Positions 45,547-55,878 of a stretch of 64,000 nt of DNA are shown here, in pieces; within the stretch, counting starts at the first letter, position 1, and each line of letters begins with the position of its first letter. The DNA is from Sphingobacteriales bacterium (GTDB lineage Bacteria; Bacteroidota; Bacteroidia; Chitinophagales; Chitinophagaceae): positions 124,001 to 188,000 of the forward strand of contig JACPUV010000026.1 of the NCBI GenBank assembly GCA_016192105.1. Reading direction: 5' to 3'. The position numbers and the translations under genes were made by a program. The notes beneath the pieces were generated by a model that was not told the origin of the DNA, did not search any database, and saw only the letters and a program-made list of their open reading frames with translations.

Positions 45547-47448
45547 ATGGACAAAGCACGAACCACTCTTCTCCGCTTGACAGCACAGCTATCAATCCTG
45601 CTGGTCCTTTATTTCATTTGCCGGCTCATTTTCATTTTTTACAACCGGGCAGCTTTTAACTTTCATTCCACTGCTGAACTACTGCTTACCTGCTTTTACG
45701 GACTGCGGTTTGACTTGTCGGCCATCGCCTTTACCAATTTAATTTTTATTACAGGGACATTGCTTCCCGCCCCTTTTACCCTTAACCGTTATTACCAGTC
45801 GTTTCTCAACTACCTTTTTATCCTGTCAAACGGCTTCTTCCTGCTGCTCAATTTTGCTGACACAGCCTATTACCCGTTTATTACAAAACGCATGCAGTTT
45901 GACGCGCTCCGGTTTGTAAACGGTGAAAAGGGGAATGATTTCTATACATTGCTGCCGACGTTCCTGCTTGAATACTGGCATTTATGGATTACCTGCCTGT
46001 TGCTGCTGTTCCTACTGTATAAAGCCTATAAACGGACCCAGGCTATCCGTCAGCCAATGGCGCCTTCCCTGAAGAACTACCTGTATTCATCACTGAATTT
46101 CCTGGTGGTTACCGCTTTATCGGTAGTTGCCATCCGGGGTGGATTGCAGCTCAAGCCCCTCAGCATTATCCATGCTTCCGAAATGGTTGAATCCAAAAAT
46201 ATAGCAGCTGTTCTCAATACCCCGTTTTCCGTTCTTTATACCATTAAAAAGAGAAGCCTGGCCCCTGTTTCCTATTACCCGGAAAAGGAAATAACCGCCT
46301 GTTATAACGGCAGGCACCAACCGCTGATCAATGACCCGTTCAACCGGCAGAACGTAGTGATCCTCATTGTTGAAAGCCTGTCCAAAAATTACCTGGGCTA
46401 TTTCAACAGCAAGGCCAAAACACCTTTTCTCGACTCTGTTTTTTCGCAGGGCCTGGTTTTCCCAAACGGATTTGCCAATGCCAAAGAATCAATACAAGGC
46501 ATTCCTGCAATTCTTTCGTCTATCCCCTCCTGGCAGGATGATCCCTTCATTTTTTCCCCTTACTCCGCCAACTCGATCACCTCCTTCGCAACCATTTTAA
46601 AAATGAAAGGTTACCAAACCTCTTTTTTTCACGGGGGCAGCAATGGCACGATGGGTTTTGATTCTTACTGCAAACTGGCCGGCTTTGATCAGTATTTTGG
46701 GAGAAACGAATATAATAATGAGGCAGACTATGACGGGGACTGGGGAATCTGGGATGAGCCCTTCTTACAGTTTATGGCCGGGAAACTAACCGAAATGCCA
46801 AAACCATTCTTTTCGGCGGTGTTTACATTAAACACACACCATCCTTATAAGGTACCGGATAAATATAAAGACCGGTTTAATCAGGACGGGCGCTCTATAT
46901 TAAACTGTGTTCAGTATGCAGACCTGGCCATTGCCCGTTTTTTTGAAACAGCGAAAAAAACAGACTGGTACAACAATACTCTTTTCATTATAACGGCCGA
47001 TCATGCCGACCAGAATACAGGGAATGAGCAGGTAACCGCCCTCGATCATTACCGGATACCGATCGCTTTCTATAAACCGGATGGTTCCTTAAAAGGGGTC
47101 CGCAACCGCATTGCCAGCCAGATTGATATCCTGCCCAGTACGCTGCACCTGTTAAACTACCCGGATCCGTATTTTTCGCTGGGAAATGATCTTTTCGGCA
47201 ATACCTGCCGTGATTTTTCCGTCAGTTACAGCAGCGGCATTTATCAGTATATTGATTCCAGCTACTGCTACCAGTTCAACGGGCAAAACGGGATCGGGTT
47301 GTTTAACTGGCAGACCGACACTTCGCTCAGCAGGAACCTGCTCGCAGGGCAATCATCCGCCGGTATCGCTTACCAGCAGGAAGAAAACCTGAAAAAAATG
47401 ATCCAGTCGTTTACTACTTCCATGATCGGAAATAAAATGAAATTCTGA
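45547..47448 (+). CDS. LtaS-like membrane sulfatase/phosphoethanolamine-type transferase
   Basis: About 633 residues: five N-terminal membrane helices (to about residue 210) and a periplasmic sulfatase-fold domain. VVILIVESLSKNYLG begins the metal site, the nucleophile is expected at the Ser of KESIQGIPAI, and FTLNTHHPY and ITADHADQN carry further metal ligands. Family members move phosphoglycerol or phosphoethanolamine groups onto envelope polymers or lipids. Bacteroidota lack lipoteichoic acid, so the acceptor is probably a lipid or glycan. The ATG at 45547 gives the expected N-terminus; an upstream in-frame ATG at 45511 adds 12 residues. Confidence 0.9.
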   Translation: MDKARTTLLRLTAQLSILLVLYFICRLIFIFYNRAAFNFHSTAELLLTCFYGLRFDLSAIAFTNLIFITGTLLPAPFTLNRYYQSFLNYLFILSNGFFLLLNFADTAYYPFITKRMQFDALRFVNGEKGNDFYTLLPTFLLEYWHLWITCLLLLFLLYKAYKRTQAIRQPMAPSLKNYLYSSLNFLVVTALSVVAIRGGLQLKPLSIIHASEMVESKNIAAVLNTPFSVLYTIKKRSLAPVSYYPEKEITACYNGRHQPLINDPFNRQNVVILIVESLSKNYLGYFNSKAKTPFLDSVFSQGLVFPNGFANAKESIQGIPAILSSIPSWQDDPFIFSPYSANSITSFATILKMKGYQTSFFHGGSNGTMGFDSYCKLAGFDQYFGRNEYNNEADYDGDWGIWDEPFLQFMAGKLTEMPKPFFSAVFTLNTHHPYKVPDKYKDRFNQDGRSILNCVQYADLAIARFFETAKKTDWYNNTLFIITADHADQNTGNEQVTALDHYRIPIAFYKPDGSLKGVRNRIASQIDILPSTLHLLNYPDPYFSLGNDLFGNTCRDFSVSYSSGIYQYIDSSYCYQFNGQNGIGLFNWQTDTSLSRNLLAGQSSAGIAYQQEENLKKMIQSFTTSMIGNKMKF

Positions 47449-47484
47449 TATCCCCGTCCTGCGACGGAACGCTTATTGAATTGC

Positions 47485-49746
47485 TTACTCTTTAAAATTC
47501 TTCTTCAGTTCCATCAGTTTTGCCTGGAACGGATTCAGGGGTTGCGGTTTCCCTGATTTCCCGGCCTCCCGGCCAGCGGGTTTTCCGGGCTTCCCCATTT
47601 CCCGGTTCCCGGACTGCCCATCTTTCAAAGACAAGGCAATTCTTTTCCTCGCCGTATCAACTTCCAGGACCGTTGCCATTACTTTCTGCCCCAGCTTTAC
47701 TGCTTCATTGGGATCGCTGATATAGCGGTTAGACAGGTGAGAAATATGCACGAGCCCATCCTGTTTCACTCCCACGTTCACAAAGGCCCCGAAATTGGTT
47801 ATATTGGTTATGATACCCGGTAGTTTCATCCCCGGTTTCAGGTCTTCCATCGTGCTCACGCCTTCGGCAAACCGGAATTCTTCAATAGGTGAACGGGGAT
47901 CCCGCCCCGGCTTCTCGAGTTCTTTGAGAATATCATCGATCGTAAACTGCCCAATGGTTTCTGTTACAAATTCTTTGGCCCTGATCTGTTTCCGCAGTTC
48001 CGGGTTTTTGATCAGTTCCGGTACTGTACTGTTTACTTTGGCAGCCATGGCTTCCACCACATGGTAGCTTTCAGGGTGTACCGCTGAATTATCCAACGGG
48101 TTGGCCGCATTGACGACACGTAAGAAACCTGCGCATTGTTCAAAAGCCTTGGGGCCCAGCATGGAAACCTTCTTTAATTCTTCACGGTTTTTGAATCCCC
48201 CGTTTTTCATCCGGTACTCCACTACGTTCCTCGCCACCGTGGAGCTCAAACCGGAAACATACATCAGCAAATGCTTGCTGGCCGTGTTTACATCCACACC
48301 CACAAAGTTCACACAGCTTTCCACCACCTGGTCCAGGGCTTCTTTCAGGCGGTTTTGGTTTACATCGTGCTGGTATTGTCCTACCCCAATGCTTTTCGCA
48401 TCAATCTTTACCAGTTCACTCAGGGGGTCCAGTAAACGTCGCCCGATACTGATTGCGCCACGAACGGTTACATCTTCATCCGGGAATTCTTCCCGGGCCA
48501 CATCACTGGCCGAATAAATAGAGGCCCCGCTCTCATTCACCATGAAAACGGAAACCGGTTTGCCGAAATCAATGCTGCGTACCAGTTGCTCGGTCTCCTT
48601 ACTGGCGGTTCCGTTACCATACCCAATTGCCTCTATATCGTACCGGGCCACCAGTTCTTTTATCGTTTGTATGGCGCCATTCCAGTCGTTCTGCGGCGCA
48701 TGCGGGAAAATAGTAACATACTTTAAAAAAGTCCCCTGTTCATCCAGGCAAACCAGTTTACAACCTGTCCGGAACCCGGGATCCAGCGCCATGATTCTTT
48801 TATGTCCCAACGGGGAAGCCAGTAACAATTGCCGGAGGTTCTCCGCGAATACCCGGATGGCTTCCTCATCAGCTCTTGTCTTACTGGCCATCCGGAACTC
48901 GGTCTCAATGGAAGGCTGCAACAGCCGGTTAAACGCATCTTCTATTGCCAGTTCCACCTGCTTTGCCGCCAAACCCGGACCTTTCAGCAATACCCGTTTT
49001 AATTCAGCATGCGCGGTTTCTTTCTCAATATGGATGGTCATGATCAGGAACCCTTCTTTCTCTCCCCGGCGGATGGCCAGGATACGGTGCGAAGGGCTTT
49101 GCGACAGGGGTTCTTTAAATTCAAAATAATCCCGGTACTTCTGGGCATCAGCGTCTTCCTTCTTTGTCGTCAGTACCCTGGAGGAAAGCCAGGCTTCCTC
49201 CGAAAATAATTTGCGTACACTATTTCTCGCCTGCTCATTTTCTGCGATCCATTCAGCCATGATATCCCGCGCTCCCTGCAGGGCTTCCGCCACATCTTTT
49301 ACCTGCTCGTTTATATACTTTGCGGCTTCCGCTTCCGGGTTTTCAGCCCCCTGTGCAAACAACAGTTGGGCCAGGGGTTCCAACCCTTTTTCAATGGCCA
49401 CAGAGGCCCTTGTTTTCCGCTTTGGTTTATAGGGCAGATAGATATCTTCCAGTTCAGTGGCATTGATGCAATCCTCAATTCTTTTCTTCAGTTCGGGTGA
49501 GAGCTTACCGGCTTCCTCAATGGTCTTCAGCACCGTCTCTTTCCGTTTTTCCAGCTCAGTAAAATATTTTACCTGTTCAATTACATTGGCGATCGCCACT
49601 TCATCCAGGTTGCCGGTCGCTTCCTTCCGGTAGCGGGCAATAAACGGGATGGTGGATCCTTCATTGTGCAGTTCGTAAATGCTGCTGATCTGTTTCAGGG
49701 AGAGGTTCAGGGTGGCAGCGATCTGCTGCGAATATTTTAGCTCCAT
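47485..49746 (-). CDS. tex: Tex-family S1 RNA-binding protein
   Basis: About 753 residues with the Tex layout: helical N-terminus, YqgF/RuvX RNase H-like domain (MALDPGFRTGCKL around residue 320), helix-hairpin-helix repeats (about 490-560), and a C-terminal S1 domain (GIITNITNFGAFVNVGVKQDG). Tex binds nucleic acids and associates with transcription and ribosomes in other bacteria. The start at 49746 gives MELKYSQQIAATLNLS, the family N-terminus; the frame is open upstream but has no family likeness there. The C-terminal tail is Gly/Lys/Pro-rich. Confidence 0.95.
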   Translation of the reverse strand: MELKYSQQIAATLNLSLKQISSIYELHNEGSTIPFIARYRKEATGNLDEVAIANVIEQVKYFTELEKRKETVLKTIEEAGKLSPELKKRIEDCINATELEDIYLPYKPKRKTRASVAIEKGLEPLAQLLFAQGAENPEAEAAKYINEQVKDVAEALQGARDIMAEWIAENEQARNSVRKLFSEEAWLSSRVLTTKKEDADAQKYRDYFEFKEPLSQSPSHRILAIRRGEKEGFLIMTIHIEKETAHAELKRVLLKGPGLAAKQVELAIEDAFNRLLQPSIETEFRMASKTRADEEAIRVFAENLRQLLLASPLGHKRIMALDPGFRTGCKLVCLDEQGTFLKYVTIFPHAPQNDWNGAIQTIKELVARYDIEAIGYGNGTASKETEQLVRSIDFGKPVSVFMVNESGASIYSASDVAREEFPDEDVTVRGAISIGRRLLDPLSELVKIDAKSIGVGQYQHDVNQNRLKEALDQVVESCVNFVGVDVNTASKHLLMYVSGLSSTVARNVVEYRMKNGGFKNREELKKVSMLGPKAFEQCAGFLRVVNAANPLDNSAVHPESYHVVEAMAAKVNSTVPELIKNPELRKQIRAKEFVTETIGQFTIDDILKELEKPGRDPRSPIEEFRFAEGVSTMEDLKPGMKLPGIITNITNFGAFVNVGVKQDGLVHISHLSNRYISDPNEAVKLGQKVMATVLEVDTARKRIALSLKDGQSGNREMGKPGKPAGREAGKSGKPQPLNPFQAKLMELKKNFKE

Positions 49747-49766
49747 AGGTTTTCTTGTTGGGGAAG

Positions 49767-49774
49767 CAAATCTA
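49767..49774 (-). promoter_or_regulatory. Bacteroidota -7 promoter box of tex (TAGATTTG)
   Basis: Exact TAnnTTTG on the minus strand 20 bases before the tex ATG. Its position supports the shorter tex start. Confidence 0.65.
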
Positions 49775-49931
49775 ATGGACCCGGAACAAGAAAAAAATTT
49801 GTTTTTACCCACATTTCCTGATAAAGGAAATAACCGGTAAGGCGGGGACAAGGGAAGATTTCTTCCCCCAATCCCGGTCACCACACCGGTTATTCCTGAC
49901 CCGCAAAAATTAAGACGCTTTGTGCGTGGAG

Positions 49932-51065
49932 TTATTCTTCAGCAGTGTTTTTCATTTTGGACAAAACGGCGTATGCATTTTTAATGACCAGGTTTTTTTT
50001 ATCAAACTCAGCTGCTTTACTGCTGACTTCGATCCGGCCGTTTTCTTTCACACCTGTTTCCACTTCAAACATCCGGAATTCGTTCTTACCAGTCACCTCG
50101 TACATATATTGTTTGTTTTCAAAACGTACCACGGCGTCCTCGGGCACAGTAAGCACATCCGCATTGTTTACATGGATCGTGGCAGTCAGGAACATACCCG
50201 GCAATAAATTGACCGGCTTTGTTTCGAAATGACAATGCACCAGCGCGCTCCGGTTCTCATCAACGTTCCGGGTTACCAGGATCACTCCACAATCATAGGT
50301 GGCATTGGCATTATCGACAAAAGAAACTTTTACCTTTTGCCCGATATTCACTTTCGTAATATCCTTTTCAAATACCGTGAGGGCCGCATGCATATCATCG
50401 GGATTGATCAGCTCAAACAGAACATCCGTAGCGGTTACATATTTCCCGATATTCACATTGACTTTTGAAACAAACCCGTTAATCGGAGAATGGACCGTCA
50501 CACTCCGTGAAATGGAATTTTCGGTAAGCCGGGCCGGATTTATACCGATCAGCTGCAGTTTTTCACTGTAACCCTTCAGCAATGCTTTTTGCGCCATATA
50601 GTCGGATGTAGCCTGCTGGTATGTCTTATCCGCATTTACCTTGTTCTCATTCAGCAGTCGCTGCCGCTCGTATTCCTGCTGCAGATAAACCAACCTTGCC
50701 TGGGTCACCAGGTAATCCTGCTGCAGTTGTACCAGCGACTGGTCCTCGATTACAGCGATCACTTCTCCCCGGCTGACATGCATACCGGGCATCAGTTTGG
50801 TGGAACGGAGGTAGCCGCCCATCGGGAAGCTCACCGATACGATATTCTGCGGTGGCACTTCCACCAGGCCGTTTACTTTCAGCATACTGCTGATATTCTG
50901 TCTTGTGGCCGTACCCGTCTCAATGCCTGCATTGGTTACCTGCGCATCGGTCATCATTACTTTATCGGCAGCCTTTGTTTCCTTTTCAGCGGTTGCGCTT
51001 TGCTTTTTGGAAGAACAGGCTGCCAGGAACAGCAGCGCCGCTATATATATTTTATACGTTGACAT
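49932..51065 (-). CDS. RND efflux periplasmic adaptor lipoprotein (CusB/CzcB-like)
   Basis: A 377-residue membrane-fusion protein: lipobox LAAC (Cys at residue 17), barrel-sandwich and lipoyl-like segments around an alpha-helical hairpin (about residues 115-165), and a beta-barrel (about 210-290). It links the RND pump to the outer-membrane channel. It begins five bases after the pump gene, so the two are co-translated. No His/Met-rich metal-binding tail of the kind seen in some CusB proteins is obvious. Confidence 0.92.
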   Translation of the reverse strand: MSTYKIYIAALLFLAACSSKKQSATAEKETKAADKVMMTDAQVTNAGIETGTATRQNISSMLKVNGLVEVPPQNIVSVSFPMGGYLRSTKLMPGMHVSRGEVIAVIEDQSLVQLQQDYLVTQARLVYLQQEYERQRLLNENKVNADKTYQQATSDYMAQKALLKGYSEKLQLIGINPARLTENSISRSVTVHSPINGFVSKVNVNIGKYVTATDVLFELINPDDMHAALTVFEKDITKVNIGQKVKVSFVDNANATYDCGVILVTRNVDENRSALVHCHFETKPVNLLPGMFLTATIHVNNADVLTVPEDAVVRFENKQYMYEVTGKNEFRMFEVETGVKENGRIEVSSKAAEFDKKNLVIKNAYAVLSKMKNTAEE

Positions 51066-51070
51066 AAATT

Positions 51071-54000
51071 TTATTTTCCGGTTAAATATTCAATTTCTGT
51101 ATGGATCATATTCAGTTTCTGCGAAGCATCCAGCCCGGCGAGCCGGATGGCGACGGCCTGGTTCATCAGTGTCGTCCACTCCAGGTAACTGATCTGTCCC
51201 TTCTCGTAATTCTGCACCGCATGACTGATGATCAGTTCCGATTGTCCCAGCCCCTGCCTGCCGTAATAATTCACCTGCAGTTGCTGCTTCCCGAGTTCTT
51301 CCTTAAGCCGGAGCAGCTGGTTTTTCAGTTGCTGATCCGTTGCCTGCAGGTTCAGTTGCGCCGCTTCTTCGATCAGCCGGCCGGCCTTTACTTTATTGCG
51401 TGCGGCCCTGGCGAAAACAGGGATACCGATGGAGATACTTACAGTGCCGAACCGCTTGCCGGGTCCATAATACTTTTGGGTGATCCCGTCCGGTGACTGG
51501 TAACCGACAATGGACATATTCGAATAGCCGGCTGCCAGGTCGGGTACCAGCTTGTTTTTTTCGAGCATGGTTTGTGCCATGGCCATCCGGACCTGCTCTT
51601 CCCTGTACTTTACTAACGGGTGACCGGCAAGGATACTGGTATCGGGTACCACAAGAGGCCGGATGGGCTTATCACTGAGATCAGGCCATATCCGCTCTTC
51701 TGTGTTCAGCAACCATTGGAGCTTTTGCTGCGCGATCAGCAAATCGCTTTGCAGTTGCTGCAACTGGAGCTTCAGCTGCTGTACCTGTGCTTCAGCAGTC
51801 GTTTTTTCGAGCAGGTTGGTCTCCCCGGCTTCCAGGCGCAATGCGGCCGCCCGCAGCATGCGGCTGAACACCGAGTCCATTTTCAGCAGCAATTGCTGCC
51901 TGGATAACAGGTCGGCCATATTCCAGAACAGCAGTTTGATCTCCCGGTGCAATTCCTGTTGTTTCAATTGGACAAGGGCCTGTTGTGTTTTCTCGCCGGC
52001 TGAATAAAACTCCCTTTGGCGCTTATAGACCACCGGTAGGGAGAAAGACTGGCTCAGCATAAACCGGGTATCATTGTTGGTACTGTTTATTTTGCCATAT
52101 TCCGCCCCGATCTGTGTTTTAGCCGGATCTGTCACGGCGGCCTGCAGTTGTTTCCAGTAAGCCGTTTCCTTTTGCAGGGCCCGGACCGATATATTCTGCT
52201 GATCGGCGAGTTTCAGCATCTCGTCCAGTTTCATTTTTTTCCCTTCGGGCATTTGGGCCCCGGCTAATGAACCAAGCGAGAGGAAGAACAGGAGAAGGGC
52301 AACAGCTTTTACTCTTTTCTTCCTGGGCTTTTCTCTTTCCAGCCACATATACAGGACGGGTAATAAGATCAGCGTCAGGAAAGTAGCGGTTACCAGGCCC
52401 CCGATCACCACGGTGGCGAGGGGTCTTTGTACTTCAGCACCGGCACCCTGGCTCAATGCCATGGGCAGGAACCCGAGTGATGCCACTGAAGCCGTCATCA
52501 ATACCGGGCGCAGCCGGACTTTTGTTCCTTCCATAATGATAAATTTAAGGTCATGCATACCCTGTTCTTTTAACCGGCTGAATTCCGTGATCAGCACAAT
52601 CCCGTTCAGTACTGCCACCCCGAAAAGAGCAATAAAGCCCACGCCCGCGGAGATACTGAAGGGCATTCCCATCAGCCACAATGCCAGCACCCCGCCGATA
52701 GCGGAAAGCGGGATGGCCGAAAAGATCAGCAACCCGTATTTCAGTTTTCCAAAAGCGAAATAGAGCATAATAAAAATCAGCAACAGTGCAATGGGTAATG
52801 CGATACTCAGCCGTTTCCGCGCTTCCACCAGGTTTTCAAACTGACCACCATAGGTTATATAATAACCGGAAGGCAGTTGTATTTTTTCTCCCACTTTCCG
52901 GCTCAGTTCATCCACCACGCTCTGCACATCCCGGCCCCGTACGTTAAAGCCTACCACGATCCTTCTCCGGGCATCTTCCCGCTGGATCTGGTTGGGTCCT
53001 TCTTTTATTTCCACGGCTGCCACCTGGTACAGGGGGATCTGGGCCCCGGCAGGTGTCGCGATCAGCAGGTTTTGCACATCGGCTATATCTGTCCGGGATT
53101 GCTGACCCAATCGCAGCACCAGGTCAAACCTTCTTTCGTTTTCGTAAATCATACCGGCGCTTTCACCGGCAAAAGCCGTGCGGATCACTTTGTTTACATC
53201 TGCCACATTCAGCTGGAAACGCGACATCTGGTCCCGGTTATAATGAATAACGATCTGCGGAAGCCCGGTAACCGTTTCTACATAGAGATCTGCCGCGCCA
53301 TTCACCGTATTCACTATGTCGCCCAGTTTCTTGGAATAAGCGGCAAGGGTATCCAGGTCTTCCCCGAAGATCTTGCATACCACATCCTGCCTCGCACCGG
53401 TCATCAGTTCGTTGAAACGCATTTGCACCGGATATTGGAATCCGGCCGTAATACCGGGTACATCTTCCAGGGCCTTGCTCATTTTATCGGCCAGCTCGTC
53501 AAAGGTCTTTGCCGAAGTCCAATCCTTTTTTTCTTTCAGAATCACCATCATATCGGAGGCTTCAATGGGCATGGGATCCGTAGGAATCTCGCCCGATCCG
53601 ATCTTGGTAACTACTTTCTCCACTTCAGGGAACCGCTTTAATAAAATGCCTGCTGTTTTTTGGGTGGATTCAATGGTCTGCGATAATGAACTGCCTGTCA
53701 GCAGGCGGGTATCCACGGCAAAATCCCCTTCTTCCAGTTTCGGAATAAATTCCCCGCCCAGCCGGGTCAGGATAAATACGGCAAAGACAAAAAAAAGCAC
53801 AACGGTCGTGGTGATCAGTTTCGGGAAATCCATCGCTTTCCGGAGTACCGGTTCGTACATCCGCTGGATCCAGCCCATCATTTTATCAGAGAAATTGGCA
53901 CCGTGCTTCATTTTCTTGCTGAGGAACAGGGAAGTGATCATCGGTACGTAGGTCAGGGAAAGAATAAAGGCGCCGATCAGCGCAAAGGAAACAGTCTGTG

Positions 54001-55441
54001 CCATGGGCTTAAACATTTTTCCTTCGATACCCACCAGGGCAAGGATCGGCAGGTAAACGATCAGGATGATGATCTGCCCGAACACGGCCGAGTTCATCAT
54101 TTTACCCGCCGCACTTTCCACTTCATCATTCATGGTTGCCTGTGTAATACTGTTACTCGTTTCAAAATGCCGGCTGTGGTACAAGCGGTGCATCACGGCT
54201 TCCACAATGATCACGGCCCCGTCCACGATCAGCCCGAAGTCAAGGGCACCCAGGCTCATCAGGTTGCCCGATACCCCGAAGGCATTCATCAGGATCACGG
54301 CAAATAGCATGGACAATGGGATCACGGAAGCCACGATCAGCCCGGCCCGGAGATTGCCCAGGAAGAGTACCAGGATGAATATCACGATCAGGGCTCCTTC
54401 GATCAGGTTTTTTTCCACCGTACCGATTGCATGGTTTACCATCTTGGTACGGTCAAGGAACGGTTCAATCTCCACTCCTTCCGGCAGGGTTTGCCGGATC
54501 TGCCCGATCTTTTCCTTTACATTTTTGATTACATCCGAGGAGTTACTTCCCTTCAGCATCATCACCACGGCCCCGGCCACTTCCCCTTCATCATTAAAGC
54601 ACATGGCCCCGTAACGTACAGCGCTGCCGATCCGTACCTCGGCCACATCCCTGATAAATACCGGGACACCGGCGGAAGTGTGGCGCACGAATATCTTTCC
54701 GATATCGTCCAGGGTCCTGGCAAGCCCCTCACTTCGTATATACAATACCGTTGGTCCCTTCTCAATATAAGCGCCCCCTGTATTCTGGTTGTTTTGCTGC
54801 AGGGCGGTAAACACATCCTGCACCGTCGTATTCATGCTTTTCAGCCGGTCGCTGTTCACCGCCACTTCGTATTGTTTGAGGTTCCCGCCAAAACTGCTCA
54901 CATCCGCCACACCGGGCGTGCCCAGTAACTGGCGGCGTACGATCCAGTCCTGGATGGTACGCAGTTCCGTGGGGGAATATTTGCCTTCGTACCCTTTTTT
55001 GGGTTTGACGGCATATTGAAAAATCTCTCCCAGGCCGGTGGTCACCGGGCCCAGGGAAGGGTTACCGGCATCAGCCGGGATTTCTGACCTCACCTGCTGC
55101 AGGCGTTCAGATACCTGCTGGCGGGCCCAGTACACATCCGTGTTATCATTAAAGACGATCGTAACCAGCGAAAGGCCGAACCGGGAAAAGGAACGAATCT
55201 CCACAATACCGGGAACACTGGCCGTAGCCTGTTCGATCGGGAACGTAATAAGCCGCTCCACTTCCGGCGCAGCCAGGGAAGGAGATACCGTGATCACCTG
55301 CACCTGGTTGTTGGTAATATCCGGAACAGCATCGATGGGCAGTTTGGAAAATGAAAGGACGCCCCAGCTAATCAGTCCCAGCATCAATAGCCCAATAATC
55401 AGCTTATTCCGTACGGAAAAGCGGATAATATGATTTAACAT
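51071..55441 (-). CDS. Heavy-metal RND pump (CzcA/CusA family) fused to a TolC-like outer-membrane factor
   Basis: A 1456-residue fusion. Residues 1 to about 1040 are a proton-driven heavy-metal RND transporter. The N-terminal helix is followed by PIDAVPDITNNQVQV, the TM4 charge-relay region reads DFGLIVDGAVIIVEA, and the twelve helices and two porter loops are all recognisable. The DFGxIVDGAV motif is of the divalent-cation type rather than the CusA type. Residues about 1062-1456 are an outer-membrane efflux protein with long alpha-helical coiled coils. Between them (about 1040-1062) is a basic then hydrophobic segment ending GAQ that looks like the factor's original signal peptide. RND-OMF fusions are known in Bacteroidota. 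Confidence 0.94.
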   Translation of the reverse strand: MLNHIIRFSVRNKLIIGLLMLGLISWGVLSFSKLPIDAVPDITNNQVQVITVSPSLAAPEVERLITFPIEQATASVPGIVEIRSFSRFGLSLVTIVFNDNTDVYWARQQVSERLQQVRSEIPADAGNPSLGPVTTGLGEIFQYAVKPKKGYEGKYSPTELRTIQDWIVRRQLLGTPGVADVSSFGGNLKQYEVAVNSDRLKSMNTTVQDVFTALQQNNQNTGGAYIEKGPTVLYIRSEGLARTLDDIGKIFVRHTSAGVPVFIRDVAEVRIGSAVRYGAMCFNDEGEVAGAVVMMLKGSNSSDVIKNVKEKIGQIRQTLPEGVEIEPFLDRTKMVNHAIGTVEKNLIEGALIVIFILVLFLGNLRAGLIVASVIPLSMLFAVILMNAFGVSGNLMSLGALDFGLIVDGAVIIVEAVMHRLYHSRHFETSNSITQATMNDEVESAAGKMMNSAVFGQIIILIVYLPILALVGIEGKMFKPMAQTVSFALIGAFILSLTYVPMITSLFLSKKMKHGANFSDKMMGWIQRMYEPVLRKAMDFPKLITTTVVLFFVFAVFILTRLGGEFIPKLEEGDFAVDTRLLTGSSLSQTIESTQKTAGILLKRFPEVEKVVTKIGSGEIPTDPMPIEASDMMVILKEKKDWTSAKTFDELADKMSKALEDVPGITAGFQYPVQMRFNELMTGARQDVVCKIFGEDLDTLAAYSKKLGDIVNTVNGAADLYVETVTGLPQIVIHYNRDQMSRFQLNVADVNKVIRTAFAGESAGMIYENERRFDLVLRLGQQSRTDIADVQNLLIATPAGAQIPLYQVAAVEIKEGPNQIQREDARRRIVVGFNVRGRDVQSVVDELSRKVGEKIQLPSGYYITYGGQFENLVEARKRLSIALPIALLLIFIMLYFAFGKLKYGLLIFSAIPLSAIGGVLALWLMGMPFSISAGVGFIALFGVAVLNGIVLITEFSRLKEQGMHDLKFIIMEGTKVRLRPVLMTASVASLGFLPMALSQGAGAEVQRPLATVVIGGLVTATFLTLILLPVLYMWLEREKPRKKRVKAVALLLFFLSLGSLAGAQMPEGKKMKLDEMLKLADQQNISVRALQKETAYWKQLQAAVTDPAKTQIGAEYGKINSTNNDTRFMLSQSFSLPVVYKRQREFYSAGEKTQQALVQLKQQELHREIKLLFWNMADLLSRQQLLLKMDSVFSRMLRAAALRLEAGETNLLEKTTAEAQVQQLKLQLQQLQSDLLIAQQKLQWLLNTEERIWPDLSDKPIRPLVVPDTSILAGHPLVKYREEQVRMAMAQTMLEKNKLVPDLAAGYSNMSIVGYQSPDGITQKYYGPGKRFGTVSISIGIPVFARAARNKVKAGRLIEEAAQLNLQATDQQLKNQLLRLKEELGKQQLQVNYYGRQGLGQSELIISHAVQNYEKGQISYLEWTTLMNQAVAIRLAGLDASQKLNMIHTEIEYLTGK

Positions 55442-55491
55442 AAAAATTTACTTTATCTGTAATCAGTTAAAAAAGAGGGTACCGTAATGAA

Positions 55492-55878
55492 TCAGGCGGG
55501 TACGCGGGGAGGCTGGAAAATATCGAAGGAATGAAACTGGGGCTTGTTCTTTTCCCGGTAAGAAGAAAAATGCCGGGCATCCGTGACAGGAGCAGGAAGC
55601 TCCGTAGCCAGTAACTGGCATTCACAAAGAGTTTTGACGATCAGCTGACAGCTATCCGCATCCTTCAGCGGCAATTGCTGGTCGCGGGGATAGTCCTCAT
55701 CAATCACTGTCTTACTGAAATAATGAATTTTTATAAATGCCCAGAAACTGATGTTCCGGTCTTCCTGGCGGTGTTCCTTGAAATGACTGACCAGTACGGG
55801 CATTTTCAGCAATTGGTGCAACTCGGCGTTGGTAAACAGCAGGGTGCCCAGGAAAAATATTGCAATTGACTTTCTCAG
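55492..55878 (-). CDS. Small envelope protein upstream of the metal pump, start uncertain
   Basis: I recognise only an unnamed protein typically found next to cus/czc genes in Chitinophagaceae. The frame opens right after a TGA (55881-55879) and its first codons are CTG AGA AAG, then a hydrophobic stretch (SIAIFFLGTLLFTNA) looking like a signal or anchor helix, then ELHQLLKMPVL. No ATG or GTG occurs before the helix; the next candidate is TTG at 55821. So it uses CTG (55878), giving 128 residues, or another weak start codon. The tail ends FDIFQPPRVPA. First gene of the pump unit, 50 bases before it. Confidence 0.6.
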   Translation of the reverse strand: MRKSIAIFFLGTLLFTNAELHQLLKMPVLVSHFKEHRQEDRNISFWAFIKIHYFSKTVIDEDYPRDQQLPLKDADSCQLIVKTLCECQLLATELPAPVTDARHFSSYREKNKPQFHSFDIFQPPRVPA

